Source: Haloferax mucosum ATCC BAA-1512
GTDB taxonomy: Archaea; Halobacteriota; Halobacteria; Halobacteriales; Haloferacaceae
Assembly: GCF_000337815.1 (NCBI RefSeq)
Contig: NZ_AOLN01000004.1
Location: 186,001 to 250,000 of the forward strand
Reading direction: 5' to 3'
DNA length: 64,000 nt
Shown here: positions 17,769 through 26,363 of the stretch, in pieces
Layout: each line of letters begins with the position of its first letter
Numbering within the stretch: the stretch's first letter is position 1
Translations under genes and position numbers: made by a program
Notes under the pieces: model-generated
Databases searched by the model: none
What the model saw: the letters and a program-made list of their open reading frames with translations, nothing else
What the model was told of the DNA's origin: nothing

Positions 17769-17948
17769 TTATCTGCCGTCGTATAGCCTAATCCCGGCAC
17801 CTGCCAAGGCAACCAACACGCCCCCTATCTGTATTCCGTTCGAGACCGAACTGCCGACGGAACCCAGTGTCGGAAGAACGTAGCCCCCGCTTACGAAAAC
17901 CGCCAAGCCAAACAAGATACCCAGTCGCCCTCGATAATCGACGTTCAC
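17769..17948 (-). CDS. small two-segment membrane protein (59 aa)
   Basis: GTG start at 17948, TAA at 17769-17771. The product (starting VNVDYRGRLGILFGLAVFVS) has two hydrophobic segments, about residues 9-27 and 40-53, separated by a short loop with GSVGSSVSNG, and a polar tail. The hydrophobic pattern and codon use favour a real gene. No family is recognised. It is convergent with the permease, 73 nt away. Confidence 0.5.
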   Translation of the reverse strand: MNVDYRGRLGILFGLAVFVSGGYVLPTLGSVGSSVSNGIQIGGVLVALAGAGIRLYDGR

Positions 17949-18170
17949 GCGCTGTGTTTCTGACTGACAGTCATAATAGTGTCGTCAGATAAGAACGTCT
18001 AGCCTGTCGGTGTCGGGTTTCTCTACCAGTTTTGACGACCCTCCGAGACACGTATATCATGCCCTCCAGCCGTGGTAGTCGCTCAATCGTGTTGTCCGCG
18101 CCAATCGCACTAATCGTACTGTCTGCGGCAACTGTCCAACCGTGTTAGTCGTGCAACCGTGCCCGCCGTC

Positions 18171-18632
18171 TCAGTCGTCGTGCAGTGACGCGAGTCGGAG
18201 CACGTACGAGAGGCTCCGAATGTGGTGTTCTTCGGTTGGACCACCTTCGTCCCCATCCCCGGCTGTGGGTTCCGTGTTCGGTGCCAACGATAGAATGCGG
18301 CTCCGAGCGGTTTCGCAGGCGTCGTCGCCAAGCCACTCGATACGACGGTAGTACGAAAGAACGTCCAGTGCGCCTTTCGAGCCGAGTGCTTCGACGAGGT
18401 AGCCACACCAGTCGAGGAGGGTCTGTTCCGCGCGCGGAGTGTGTGGTATCGTTTCGAGATAGGGTCGGCCGTCGGGAGCGACGTGAGCCGCCGCCGCGGC
18501 GAGGCGCTTCGACGCGACTTCGTGCCACTCCTCGTCGATAGGGCCATCGATCCAATCGAACTCCGCCTCGGTCCGCCCGTGAGCGGCGTGGCGGAGTTCG
18601 TTGACGTCGTATCGGCGTGGGTCGAGTGGCAT
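18171..18632 (-). CDS. FlaD/FlaE-domain protein
   Basis: 153 aa. The central stretch YLETIPHTPRAEQTLLDW, then LVEALGSKGALDVLSYYRRI and EWLGDDACE, matches the conserved FlaD/FlaE domain of archaeal flagellar accessory proteins (R-L-x-x-IP-x-x-P, W-x-x-FLVE-x-x-G, L-x-x-YY-x-x-I-x-W). The protein consists of little more than this domain. It lies 56 nt downstream of the actin-like gene on the same strand, so co-transcription is likely. Role outside the archaellum locus is unknown; an adaptor at the cell pole is one possibility. Confidence 0.7.
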   Translation of the reverse strand: MPLDPRRYDVNELRHAAHGRTEAEFDWIDGPIDEEWHEVASKRLAAAAAHVAPDGRPYLETIPHTPRAEQTLLDWCGYLVEALGSKGALDVLSYYRRIEWLGDDACETARSRILSLAPNTEPTAGDGDEGGPTEEHHIRSLSYVLRLASLHDD

Positions 18633-18688
18633 ACAGAAGATGGTACGCCCCCGTCAGAATAAGCGTTCGGGGAGCGAGTTCCAGTCGG

Positions 18689-19753
18689 TTAGTTACCCGC
18701 GAGCTTCGAAGCGATGCGATAGGCCCCTTCCGCGGGGGCGAGGTCGGGTCGCTCGGCGGCGACGGCGTCGATGTCGCGGTCGAGTTCGTCGCTCATCCGC
18801 GCCTCGAACTCGTCGAGGAGTCCCGGGATACAGGTCATCCCGCCCGTGAGGACGATTGGACGCGACAGGGCAATCTGGTAGGGTTTCATGTGGGCGTTTG
18901 CGAGTTCGGACAGGAAGTTGTTGGCGAGTTCGTCAACGACGTCGTCCAGATACTCGTCGAGCGACTCCATGACACTGCGTTCGATGGTGAACTCGTGGGA
19001 GCCACCGCCGGGTTGTTGGATAACGTCCGTGAACGCCTCGAAATCGTCGAAGTCGGCGTGTTCTTCCTTGTATTCGCGGGCGGTCGTGAGGTCGATGTTC
19101 ACGCGACCTTGCGTCTCTTCTTCGACGGCGTTGGCAATCTGGCGGTCAACCTCATTTCCGGTCGCCGCGCCGGAGACGAACGGCGATAGTTGCTCACCGT
19201 GTCGGTAGGCGCACGCTTCGAGATTGGTCGAACCGAGGTTAGCCGCGACGAAGATTTCGTCCACCGCTTCGAGACCGTCACCCATCGCCGGAACCGCGCC
19301 GCAAAGTGACTCGGGGAAGCTTCTGACCAGTTCGCCGCCGATAGCGCTGTTTTCGATGACTTCGTTGAGATTTGAGAGACCCCGTTCGTTGTCGATCGTG
19401 GGGATGGCGTAAACCACGGCGCTCTCTTCGGGCAGGTCGTGAGTCTCACACAACTTCTCGAAGAACCGCTGGGTGAGCTTCGTTCGGTCGGTGTCTTCCG
19501 GCAGTCCGGACCGAAGCATGAACTGCACGCGGTCTGGGTACTGCTGTGCGGCGTCTTCACCGTAGAGAACGCGCTCGTCGCCGGTGAGAGCGTCTTCGTA
19601 GGTCGCAAGACACGTGAGTGTTCGAACCGTCTCGATGTCGCCGTCTTCGTTCGGGTACGTGAGGACAGTCCGCGTACTGCCGAGTTTGACACCGATTGGG
19701 AGCGGGCCGTCGTCAGTGTTGAATGCGTCCGAGGCATCAGAGTCGTCAGACAT
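18689..19753 (-). CDS. actin-like ATPase (salactin/volactin family)
   Basis: 354 aa. Actin-fold signatures: phosphate-1 loop IGVKLGSTRTVLTY near residue 20, phosphate-2 loop VAANLGSTNLEACAY near 170, and adenosine motif IVLTGGMTCIPGLLDEF near 305. Length and sequence style agree with the haloarchaeal actin homologues salactin (Halobacterium) and volactin (Haloferax), dynamic filaments linked to cell shape and division. The start is well fixed: GGAGG (19761-19765 on the minus strand) lies 7 nt before the ATG at 19753. The FlaD/E-domain gene follows; an AAA+ ATPase gene is divergent upstream. Confidence 0.85.
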   Translation of the reverse strand: MSDDSDASDAFNTDDGPLPIGVKLGSTRTVLTYPNEDGDIETVRTLTCLATYEDALTGDERVLYGEDAAQQYPDRVQFMLRSGLPEDTDRTKLTQRFFEKLCETHDLPEESAVVYAIPTIDNERGLSNLNEVIENSAIGGELVRSFPESLCGAVPAMGDGLEAVDEIFVAANLGSTNLEACAYRHGEQLSPFVSGAATGNEVDRQIANAVEEETQGRVNIDLTTAREYKEEHADFDDFEAFTDVIQQPGGGSHEFTIERSVMESLDEYLDDVVDELANNFLSELANAHMKPYQIALSRPIVLTGGMTCIPGLLDEFEARMSDELDRDIDAVAAERPDLAPAEGAYRIASKLAGN

Positions 19754-19995
19754 GGTAATACCTCCTCACGCCAACGATGAAAGAAGTATCGGTGAATATA
19801 AATATATTAAAAATATTAACTTTCAAATTCCGCAACTACTCAATCGGCATTTTGCGGTACTCAATATGCTCTTCCTACTAATACTGATAATAGACTGTGT
19901 CGAAGATAGCCGCGATGTTAGGTAATTAAAAAGGAAACTGCATCCGATTATCAGAACCATTAATTGAAATCGGACTGTAGTCTGTGCTGACCGAC

Positions 19996-21747
19996 ATGTA
20001 CGACGGGCCCTCAATTTCTGCAAAAGTTCGAATTGTTAGAAAAGAACAAAATTATATCGTCGGGTCCGTCGTTTCGTCCGATACGGAACTCATCGAGGTT
20101 CCGGAGAACACCACTATCGACCGAAGTTCCCTCGGTGTGCCGATAAAGATTCTCGCGTCGTACGACGATTCGGAGTTCCAACAGCGGGTGAAAAGCGACC
20201 TCACTCCCGGAACGCTCATCTCGGCGCAACTGCGCGGACACATCACGCCGTTCGATACCGCCGCCATACTCGGAGAGTACACGGTTTTGGACGACGATTC
20301 GCTCGTTATCGCGTCCGGCCAGTTCGACACCGATTCAACGTTCCACGCCATCCTTGGGTGCGCCGAGTTCGACGGCAACGAGAGTGCGACGGTCAATATC
20401 ACGACGAGAGATGAGACTGTTGGCGTGGTCGAGGTTCACTCGTGGGACCGGACGATGCTCGCCCGAATCTTCAGCGGGTCAACGCGGGCCGTCGATAACG
20501 CGTTTCGAACGACAACCGAAGGGCGGCGGAACCAGTACGTTCTGGTCGTTAACTCGACCAACCACGAGTACACGGAGGTCATCAAAACGCCGTCCCAGCA
20601 GGTCTTCGCCGACCAAGTCAACGCGGTCAAAAACCAGATTTCGAACGGCAACCTCGCGGCGTTCAAATCCGAACTTCGGTACGATAATTTCGGCGTCACC
20701 GAAGACTCCGTTGGGTACGTAACCGATATCAGGCCGCTCGACGGAAAACAGACGGTCGAAAAACTCGAATACACGCCACACCCGTCAGAACTGAAGACGG
20801 AAACAGAAGGCGTCTCGACCGGTGCAGACACGCCGCCAGACGGAAATACTGAGAGGTCGGAGCGTTCCGGAAACCCGACGCCCACAGAGACCACAACACA
20901 GGAGCGTTCTGCTCCGACGCGAGCGCCCAGCCGACCGCAATCGCGGCTTTCGGAGTTGCATATCGACTTCGAATACCAGTGGTCCGAAGCGTTCGAGACA
21001 GACCTCTCGGACTACGGCGGGCGGGAGAAACTCTGCCAAACGATTCAAGAGAAGTTGGTGTACCCGTATCGGGACAACCCGAACAGAGTTCGTGAACTCG
21101 GCATCCCCATTCCAAGTCTACTGCTGTACGGCCCGCCGGGGACTGGGAAGTCGTATCTCGCGGAGGCGATTGCCGGGGAAATTGGCTATCCGTACGCGAT
21201 TTTGAGCGGTGGCGACATCCTCTCGCAGTGGATCAACGCGAGTGCCAAACAGGTCAAACAGCTGTTTTCGGAGGCGAAAGCGATAGCCGACCAGACTGGC
21301 GGCGTGGTCGTCTTCGTGGACGAAATCGACTCCGTGTTGAGCAAGCGAGGCGGCGCAAACCAACACGCCGAAGACCAGAAAGTCGTAAACGAGTTCCTAA
21401 CGCATCTGGAAAACGCGGGCGAGAACCATATCCTGTTTATCGGCGCGACGAACGCGCACGCACAAATCGACGCGGCGGCCATCAGCCGATTCGACGAGAC
21501 TATCGAAATCGGGCTTCCGGAGAAGGCGACGCGAAAACAGATAGTCACTGTGCAACTTCGTTCGCGGCCGAACGCGATTTCGGACGACCAACTATCGCAG
21601 GTGGCGGACGCGACGCAGGGTTACTCTGCACGAGACCTCAAGAAAATCGTCATCGACGCCGCTCGGCACGCGCTCATCAACTCGGACCGAAACCGAATCG
21701 AGTTCGAAGACCTTCGCCGCGCAGTCATCGACTTCGACCCGCAGTGA
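19996..21747 (+). CDS. AAA+ ATPase with novel N-terminal region
   Basis: 583 aa. A single C-terminal AAA module has Walker A GPPGTGKS (379-386), Walker B VVVFVDEID (D442, E443), and sensor-1/arginine-finger region ATNAHAQIDAAAISRFD. The first 290 residues form two beta-rich segments I do not recognise, followed by a Thr/Pro-rich linker (about 270-325). Such a layout (substrate domain, linker, one Cdc48-like ring) suits a remodelling ATPase. It is divergent from the actin gene across 242 AT-rich bases. ATG 19996 is preferred; an in-frame GTG at 19984 is an alternative. Confidence 0.8.
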   Translation: MYDGPSISAKVRIVRKEQNYIVGSVVSSDTELIEVPENTTIDRSSLGVPIKILASYDDSEFQQRVKSDLTPGTLISAQLRGHITPFDTAAILGEYTVLDDDSLVIASGQFDTDSTFHAILGCAEFDGNESATVNITTRDETVGVVEVHSWDRTMLARIFSGSTRAVDNAFRTTTEGRRNQYVLVVNSTNHEYTEVIKTPSQQVFADQVNAVKNQISNGNLAAFKSELRYDNFGVTEDSVGYVTDIRPLDGKQTVEKLEYTPHPSELKTETEGVSTGADTPPDGNTERSERSGNPTPTETTTQERSAPTRAPSRPQSRLSELHIDFEYQWSEAFETDLSDYGGREKLCQTIQEKLVYPYRDNPNRVRELGIPIPSLLLYGPPGTGKSYLAEAIAGEIGYPYAILSGGDILSQWINASAKQVKQLFSEAKAIADQTGGVVVFVDEIDSVLSKRGGANQHAEDQKVVNEFLTHLENAGENHILFIGATNAHAQIDAAAISRFDETIEIGLPEKATRKQIVTVQLRSRPNAISDDQLSQVADATQGYSARDLKKIVIDAARHALINSDRNRIEFEDLRRAVIDFDPQ

Positions 21748-21852
21748 CGACAAGTCGAAGTGGCCGACGCCGACACGTGGGCAACTCAGTCAGTGAGTGA
21801 GTTAGTCACCCAAGCAACCAATCGAGCAATCAGTGAGTCAACCGACCACCAA

Positions 21853-22641
21853 TCACTCTATCAATGGCGTCGCATCGGCCCACAGCGTCTGAAACTGGCG
21901 TTCGAACTCGGCGATAACATCGACATCCGTCACGCCGACGACACCGAGTCGGTCGGCGGGCGACTGTGGGTGAGGGATGTCAATGGTCGTTACAGACTGG
22001 TCGATAACGTCGAACGAGACCGGAATCTCCGGGCACACGCGAACCTCGACCGACGCCTGTTTCGAATCCAGTAACTCGGGAAGCGACTCGGGGAGGACGT
22101 CGAGCACGCGTTCGCTGAAGACGAGCGAGACGCTGAGGTCGCTGGCCGCACCGTGGAAGAACGCGTCGAACTCGCGCTGGAGGACGTCCCAAGAAGCGCT
22201 CTCGTAGGGCGGGCCGACCGTGGCGTGGACTGACTCCGTCGCGGTCCGCACGTGTTGTTGGAGCGCCGTGCTCATCTCGTCGCTTCCGAGACGCCCGAGC
22301 CAGAGGTTACTGTCCGCCGGCGTCGTCGGCAGTAAGTTCGAGCGGACCGTCTCCGCGACATCTCGGTAGCGCTCTAACTCCTGACGCAACTCGGCGGTTC
22401 GCTCTGCGAGGAGTCTCTCGACGGCGACCTCCGGTTCGACGGCGTCGTACCTCGCGGGGTCGGTCGATTGCGTCTGGACCAATCCGCGTGCTTCGAGTCC
22501 GTTGAGAACGTCGTAGATTCGCCCCCTCGGCACGTCGCTTGCGGTCGAAAGTTCCGCCGCAGTCGCGGTTCCGGTCACGAGGAGCGACCGGTAGACCTTC
22601 TCTTCGTAACTCGACAGTCCCAGTTCGCCCAACTCCGTCAT
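21853..22641 (-). CDS. TrmB family transcriptional regulator
   Basis: 262 aa from ATG 22641. The N-terminal winged HTH is typical of TrmB (LGLSSYEEKVYRSLLVTG, DVPRGRIYDVLNGLEARGLV), followed by a coiled coil (AERTAELRQELERYRD) and a TrmB-type regulatory domain (SVHATVGPPYESASWDV onward). A TATA-like TTTATTA sits about 30 nt before this ATG, pointing to a leaderless mRNA. The frame is open 40 codons further but that part is non-coding in character. It is divergent from the SMR transporter gene and may regulate it. Confidence 0.85.
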   Translation of the reverse strand: MTELGELGLSSYEEKVYRSLLVTGTATAAELSTASDVPRGRIYDVLNGLEARGLVQTQSTDPARYDAVEPEVAVERLLAERTAELRQELERYRDVAETVRSNLLPTTPADSNLWLGRLGSDEMSTALQQHVRTATESVHATVGPPYESASWDVLQREFDAFFHGAASDLSVSLVFSERVLDVLPESLPELLDSKQASVEVRVCPEIPVSFDVIDQSVTTIDIPHPQSPADRLGVVGVTDVDVIAEFERQFQTLWADATPLIE

Positions 22642-22786
22642 GCCGTGGTATCGTCCCGGCGGCGGTAATAAATGTACCAATACCGATGTGAGGGGACCCG
22701 ACGAAACCGACGGAAAACCGAACAACGAACCGCAAGTGGCGGTCGGTTCCAGTAGTTCCATATCCGGCGTCTAGTGTCTCGAACGT

Positions 22787-23119
22787 ATGCATCCGTACGT
22801 ACTACTCGCCGCCGCAATCGTTTCGGAACTCCTCGGAACAACCGCCCTCAAGCTTTCTGAGGGCTTTTCCAATCCGGTTCCGAGTCTCGGCGTGCTCGTC
22901 GGCTACGGGGCGGCCTTCTATCTCGTCTCGCTGACGTTAGAGGAACTTCCAATCGGTATCGTCTACGGGACGTGGGCGGCGCTGGGCATCGTCGGCGTTG
23001 CGGGAATCGGCATCGTGGTCTTCGACGAATCCATCGATGCGGTCGGCATTCTTGGAATCGCACTGATTGTCGCCGGCGTCTACTGTATCAACGTTATCTC
23101 CGAGATGTCGGCCCACTAA
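22787..23119 (+). CDS. SMR family multidrug/cation efflux protein
   Basis: 110 aa with four membrane segments. The proton/substrate-coupling glutamate is at residue 14 (AAAIVSELLGTTALKLSEGF), exactly as in EmrE. The GIVYGTWAALGIVG segment of TM3 is also characteristic. Proteins of this family exchange protons for quaternary ammonium or guanidinium compounds as dimers. A single gene, so a homodimer is expected. Confidence 0.88.
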   Translation: MHPYVLLAAAIVSELLGTTALKLSEGFSNPVPSLGVLVGYGAAFYLVSLTLEELPIGIVYGTWAALGIVGVAGIGIVVFDESIDAVGILGIALIVAGVYCINVISEMSAH

Positions 23120-23194
23120 CCCGAGGATTTTGGGAACGTGTCTCCATCCGCTATCAATTGAACATTTATGTTTTTGTATTGAGAACTGTCGCAT

Positions 23195-24022
23195 ATGGCA
23201 GGTCGATTCAGCCGCGGTCTCGGTGTTGTCGATGACAGCATCGACGTCTTCCGCGACAACCCGCGCTTAGCTCTCCTCCCCTTTCTGAGTCTCCTCGCCA
23301 CGGGGAGTGCATTCCTCGTCGTACTCGGTGTCGGACTCCGATACGGCGTCGTCGAATCCGTGCTCGAAAACGACATCCTCCGATACGCGGGCGTCTTCGC
23401 CGGTATCTCGATCTCTTCGAGCGTCGGAACGTTCTTCAACGCCGCCATCGTCCACTGCGCCTCGCAGTACTTCGACGGCGAATCGACCTCGGTCCGCGAC
23501 GGGCTTGCGGCGGCGTGGCGCGTGCGCCGGACAATCGCTCTCTGGTCGGTGACTGCGGCCACGCTCGGGACCGTGCTCTACGTCATCGACGAAAAGTTCG
23601 GCGTGTTCGGGTCGGCCGCTCGAATTATGTTCGACCTCGGGTGGGCGCTCTTGACGTTCTTCATCGTCCCAGTTATCGTCCTCGAAGAGACGGCAAGCCT
23701 GCGGTCGCTCCTCCGCGAGAGTGGTGACGCGTTCCGTGAGACGTGGGGCGAAAGCGTCTCCGCGTCGCTGGGAGTCTCGTTCGTGTTTCTCCCGGTCGGA
23801 GTAGTCGGTCTCGTCGGTCTTGGATGGGCGTACTTCTTCGGGAGCGGGGCGCTCGCGTTCCTCGTCGGTGCGGCCGGATTCGTCGTCCTCGTCGGGTCGA
23901 TGGTCGCCGCGCAGGTGGTCGGCGTAGTCGCCCGAACCGCACTGTACCGGTACGCCGCCGATGGCGAACGCTTCGGTCCCTGCGTCGGTCGAGACCTCGA
24001 AACGGTCTTTTCGACCGAGTAG
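23195..24022 (+). CDS. DUF6159-like polytopic membrane protein
   Basis: 275 aa with about six hydrophobic segments and the N-terminus MAGRFSRGLGVVDDSIDVFR followed by LALLPFLSLLATG. This start and the overall layout match a family of archaeal and bacterial membrane proteins annotated DUF6159. No catalytic motif is visible. A TATA-like region (ACATTTATG) lies about 30 nt upstream. Confidence 0.7.
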   Translation: MAGRFSRGLGVVDDSIDVFRDNPRLALLPFLSLLATGSAFLVVLGVGLRYGVVESVLENDILRYAGVFAGISISSSVGTFFNAAIVHCASQYFDGESTSVRDGLAAAWRVRRTIALWSVTAATLGTVLYVIDEKFGVFGSAARIMFDLGWALLTFFIVPVIVLEETASLRSLLRESGDAFRETWGESVSASLGVSFVFLPVGVVGLVGLGWAYFFGSGALAFLVGAAGFVVLVGSMVAAQVVGVVARTALYRYAADGERFGPCVGRDLETVFSTE

Positions 24023-24098
24023 TCGCCGAGAGTCCTGATTTTTCGACGCGAGCCAGTAGCGACTCAGGCGAAGGCTGTTTCAGAACCAGCGCCTGATT

Positions 24099-24131
24099 CA
24101 GAACTAACTCAGAACTAACTCAGAGCTAAGC
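24099..24131. repeat. short tandem repeat, three 11-bp units
   Basis: Two exact copies of CAGAACTAACT followed by a degenerate third, CAGAGCTAAGC, between two convergent genes. No function is assigned. Confidence 0.7.
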
Positions 24132-24221
24132 CAGAGACAGAACCTCACTGAGAGAACCCGTTCGTGGACTGTTCCTATACTACGAGCGAACGGAAACAGG
24201 TCTAATCGAGTGAGAACGACC

Positions 24222-24902
24222 TTACGAGTCCGATTGTTCCGAAGTCGGTTCGGCGGACACATTACGGCGGAGCGCCGCTTGATCGACGACACTGACGACA
24301 GAGCGGTTCGCTAAATCGACCGTGATCGAGTACTGCAACTCGCCCGTTTCGGGATGGTCTACGAGGACGACAGCGCGATTATCGACGTACCGGTCACGAG
24401 TCGCACGCCGGACGACGGCACCGTCGTCGGTCTCATTAAGTTCAGTATCGACCCGTGCGGTGAACGTGGTCGTTTCGCCGGTCGAGTTGTCGGTATCGAT
24501 AGCAGTGAGTTGGCCGGTCGAAATTTTCGGGACCGGCGAGACGGTAATAGAGGAGTCATCCAACACCCCTAACTGACGGACAGTTTCGTTGTGTCGCGCG
24601 ATCTCGACTGCCTGTTTTCGTTCGGTCGCGTTCAGCGGCGTCTGTCTCTCAGCGCTCACTTGGAACTGCGTCGAATCGACCCGCCGTATCTCGATGTGGC
24701 TGACGTTGGAGATGTTGCCGACGACGGTCGCGTTTTCCTTACCGTTCGTGACCGTTACGTTGTCCGCGCCGACCACGAACTCCGCGTTCGACCCGGTCCC
24801 CGCCGAACCGACGCCGAACGAGGTCCCCACACCCGCGAGACAGACGCCAACGACCGCAAGAACGACGAGGATAGCGAGCCGAGAGCGAATTTCAGTGTCC
24901 AT
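24222..24902 (-). CDS. exported protein, paralogue of the 25755 protein
   Basis: 226 aa. The N-terminal hydrophobic segment (LAILVVLAVVGVCLAGVGTS) is a signal peptide or anchor; the remainder is acidic and extracellular. A central segment TPLNATERKQAVEIARHNETVRQ resembles LTSSEVETAWEITQTNETVRS in the protein at 25755, and a later strand pattern (LTAIDTD... FTARVD) corresponds to VQAVVALD there, so the two are probably related. It is divergent from the membrane-anchored HTH gene, with repeats of the GAAACGCG type between them. Confidence 0.65.
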   Translation of the reverse strand: MDTEIRSRLAILVVLAVVGVCLAGVGTSFGVGSAGTGSNAEFVVGADNVTVTNGKENATVVGNISNVSHIEIRRVDSTQFQVSAERQTPLNATERKQAVEIARHNETVRQLGVLDDSSITVSPVPKISTGQLTAIDTDNSTGETTTFTARVDTELNETDDGAVVRRATRDRYVDNRAVVLVDHPETGELQYSITVDLANRSVVSVVDQAALRRNVSAEPTSEQSDS

Positions 24903-24941
24903 ACATGACTATTGGGTGAAAGACCAGTTGAATATCGGGGT

Positions 24942-24986
24942 GAAACGCGTTCGGAAGGCGTTTGAAACGCGTTTCACGGCGTTTCA
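24942..24986. promoter_or_regulatory. GAAACGCG/CGTTTC repeat cluster (site A)
   Basis: Contains GAAACGCGTTC (24942-24952), the perfect 12-bp palindrome GAAACGCGTTTC (24964-24975) and CGTTTC (24980-24985). CGTTT elements start at 24959, 24970 and 24980, about one helical turn apart. It lies between the divergent genes at 24902 and 25037, beside a TATA-like GATATTC near 24930. A similar cluster lies at 25616-25656. Confidence 0.65.
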
Positions 24987-25036
24987 GAACCCTACAAACG
25001 GTAATCGTTAAGACTTAGTGTTAAATATCTGTCCGT

Positions 25037-25594
25037 ATGAATTTCCGCGCCCTCCGGAACGTCAACCTCGTCGCGGCGGTCGTCTTTATCGCCGCCACGC
25101 TCACTCTCGCCGTCCAACTCCTGTCGCCGTCACCGGTCGTCGTCTCGCTCGGTGACAACGGGATGCAGACGGCGCAAATCGGCCAGTATTTCACCTACAA
25201 TGAGGTTGCGGTCGTCGTCGTCGCGGCGGTGATTTGCGGCTCCAGCGGAACGTATCTCGTACTCCACGACCGGTCGAGCCACGTCTCGAACCGACCGCAC
25301 CCGTCGAACGCGCCGCATGCAACCGACCAAAGCAGAGTGATGACCAACGGTGGCACAGAAACCGTCCAGGCCGACCGAGAGCGGTGGGAATCGACCGCGG
25401 AACGCCTCAAGAACAACGAGGCGGTGATTTACACAGCCTTACTGGAGGCCGATGGCAAACTCGCACAGCGGAAGTTAGTCGAAGAGACCGACCTCTCGAA
25501 AGCGACGGTGAGCAGGACGCTGGACAAACTCGAAAACCGAAGCCTCGTCGAGCGCAAACGCAGTGGGATGGGGAATACGGTATACCTCCAATAA
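25037..25594 (+). CDS. membrane-anchored winged-HTH protein
   Basis: 185 aa. Two hydrophobic segments (about residues 11-30 and 55-76) form a hairpin, then a polar linker leads to a C-terminal winged HTH (about 112-185: EAVIYTALLEADGKLAQRKL, TDLSKATVSRTLDKLENRSL). The HTH resembles MarR/IclR-type and haloarchaeal DUF7343 domains. The DNA-binding part should face the cytoplasm, so this could be a one-component surface sensor. It lies between two genes for related exported proteins, each preceded by matching repeats. Confidence 0.8.
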   Translation: MNFRALRNVNLVAAVVFIAATLTLAVQLLSPSPVVVSLGDNGMQTAQIGQYFTYNEVAVVVVAAVICGSSGTYLVLHDRSSHVSNRPHPSNAPHATDQSRVMTNGGTETVQADRERWESTAERLKNNEAVIYTALLEADGKLAQRKLVEETDLSKATVSRTLDKLENRSLVERKRSGMGNTVYLQ

Positions 25595-25615
25595 TCGCCG
25601 AAACGGCCAGTAACA

Positions 25616-25656
25616 CGTTTTGAGACGCGTTTACAACGGCTTTCCAACTCGTTTCC
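25616..25656. promoter_or_regulatory. CGTTT repeat cluster (site B)
   Basis: GAGACGCGTTTAC at 25622-25634 matches the palindrome of site A (TTTGA-purine-ACGCGTTT in both), with further CGTTT elements starting at 25616 and 25650. A TATA-like ACATATGA follows at about 25664. It lies upstream of the exported-protein gene at 25755. Confidence 0.55.
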
Positions 25657-25754
25657 AATCAAAACATATGAGGTCTTTCACACAACGTGGAACCGGGTGA
25701 ATCAGAGGAGACGGACTTCCGCTCTTCGGTTCACCACCAACAGGAACGAACACC

Positions 25755-26363
25755 ATGCGACACAAAACAATCGCGCTCGCAGTGGCCGCACTCGTCGCCT
25801 TCGGGGCGAGCGGTGCGGTCGCCGCCTCGATAACGATGGACTCACCGGCTGTGACAGCCCTCCAATCAGCCTCGGACGCACCGTCCTCCGAGAGCCACAC
25901 GGTAGCGGTAATCGACCCACACGACAGGCTCACTTCGAGCGAGGTCGAAACGGCGTGGGAAATCACACAGACAAACGAGACGGTTCGAAGCCACTTCGAC
26001 GGTGAGTCGTCGCTCCACTACCAAATCGAAGCCGAAGCCGACGAGCTTCAGGTTTACGTGGCCAAAAACGACACGGCACCGCCGCGCGTGCAAGCCGTCG
26101 TCGCTCTCGACACGCAGTCGGTCTCGGCGGTCAACGAGATAGAAACCGTCGTGGCGGCCGACGGAAAGGCCACGGGACGGATAGCCCCGCAAGGACAAGA
26201 CGGGGGTGCGTTCGAGAGCGGTGAGGAAGTTACGCTTCGCACAGTGCCCGAAACCGGAGCCTCGACCGACGAAACAGACAGAGAGATACCCCCCGGAGAG
26301 ACGTTTAACGCGACGGTGACGGACGATGAATTCCGCGTGAACAACGAATCGAGCGGCGAATAA
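25755..26363 (+). CDS. exported protein, paralogue of the 24222 protein
   Basis: 202 aa. A classical Sec signal peptide (IALAVAALVAFGASGAVAA, cleavage near residue 24) is followed by an acidic extracellular domain. The segment LTSSEVETAWEITQTNETVRSHFD and the strand VQAVVALDTQSV resemble the protein at 24222. The C-terminus is a low-complexity acidic tail. No membrane anchor, so it is either free or associated with the partner protein. Function unknown. Confidence 0.65.
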   Translation: MRHKTIALAVAALVAFGASGAVAASITMDSPAVTALQSASDAPSSESHTVAVIDPHDRLTSSEVETAWEITQTNETVRSHFDGESSLHYQIEAEADELQVYVAKNDTAPPRVQAVVALDTQSVSAVNEIETVVAADGKATGRIAPQGQDGGAFESGEEVTLRTVPETGASTDETDREIPPGETFNATVTDDEFRVNNESSGE

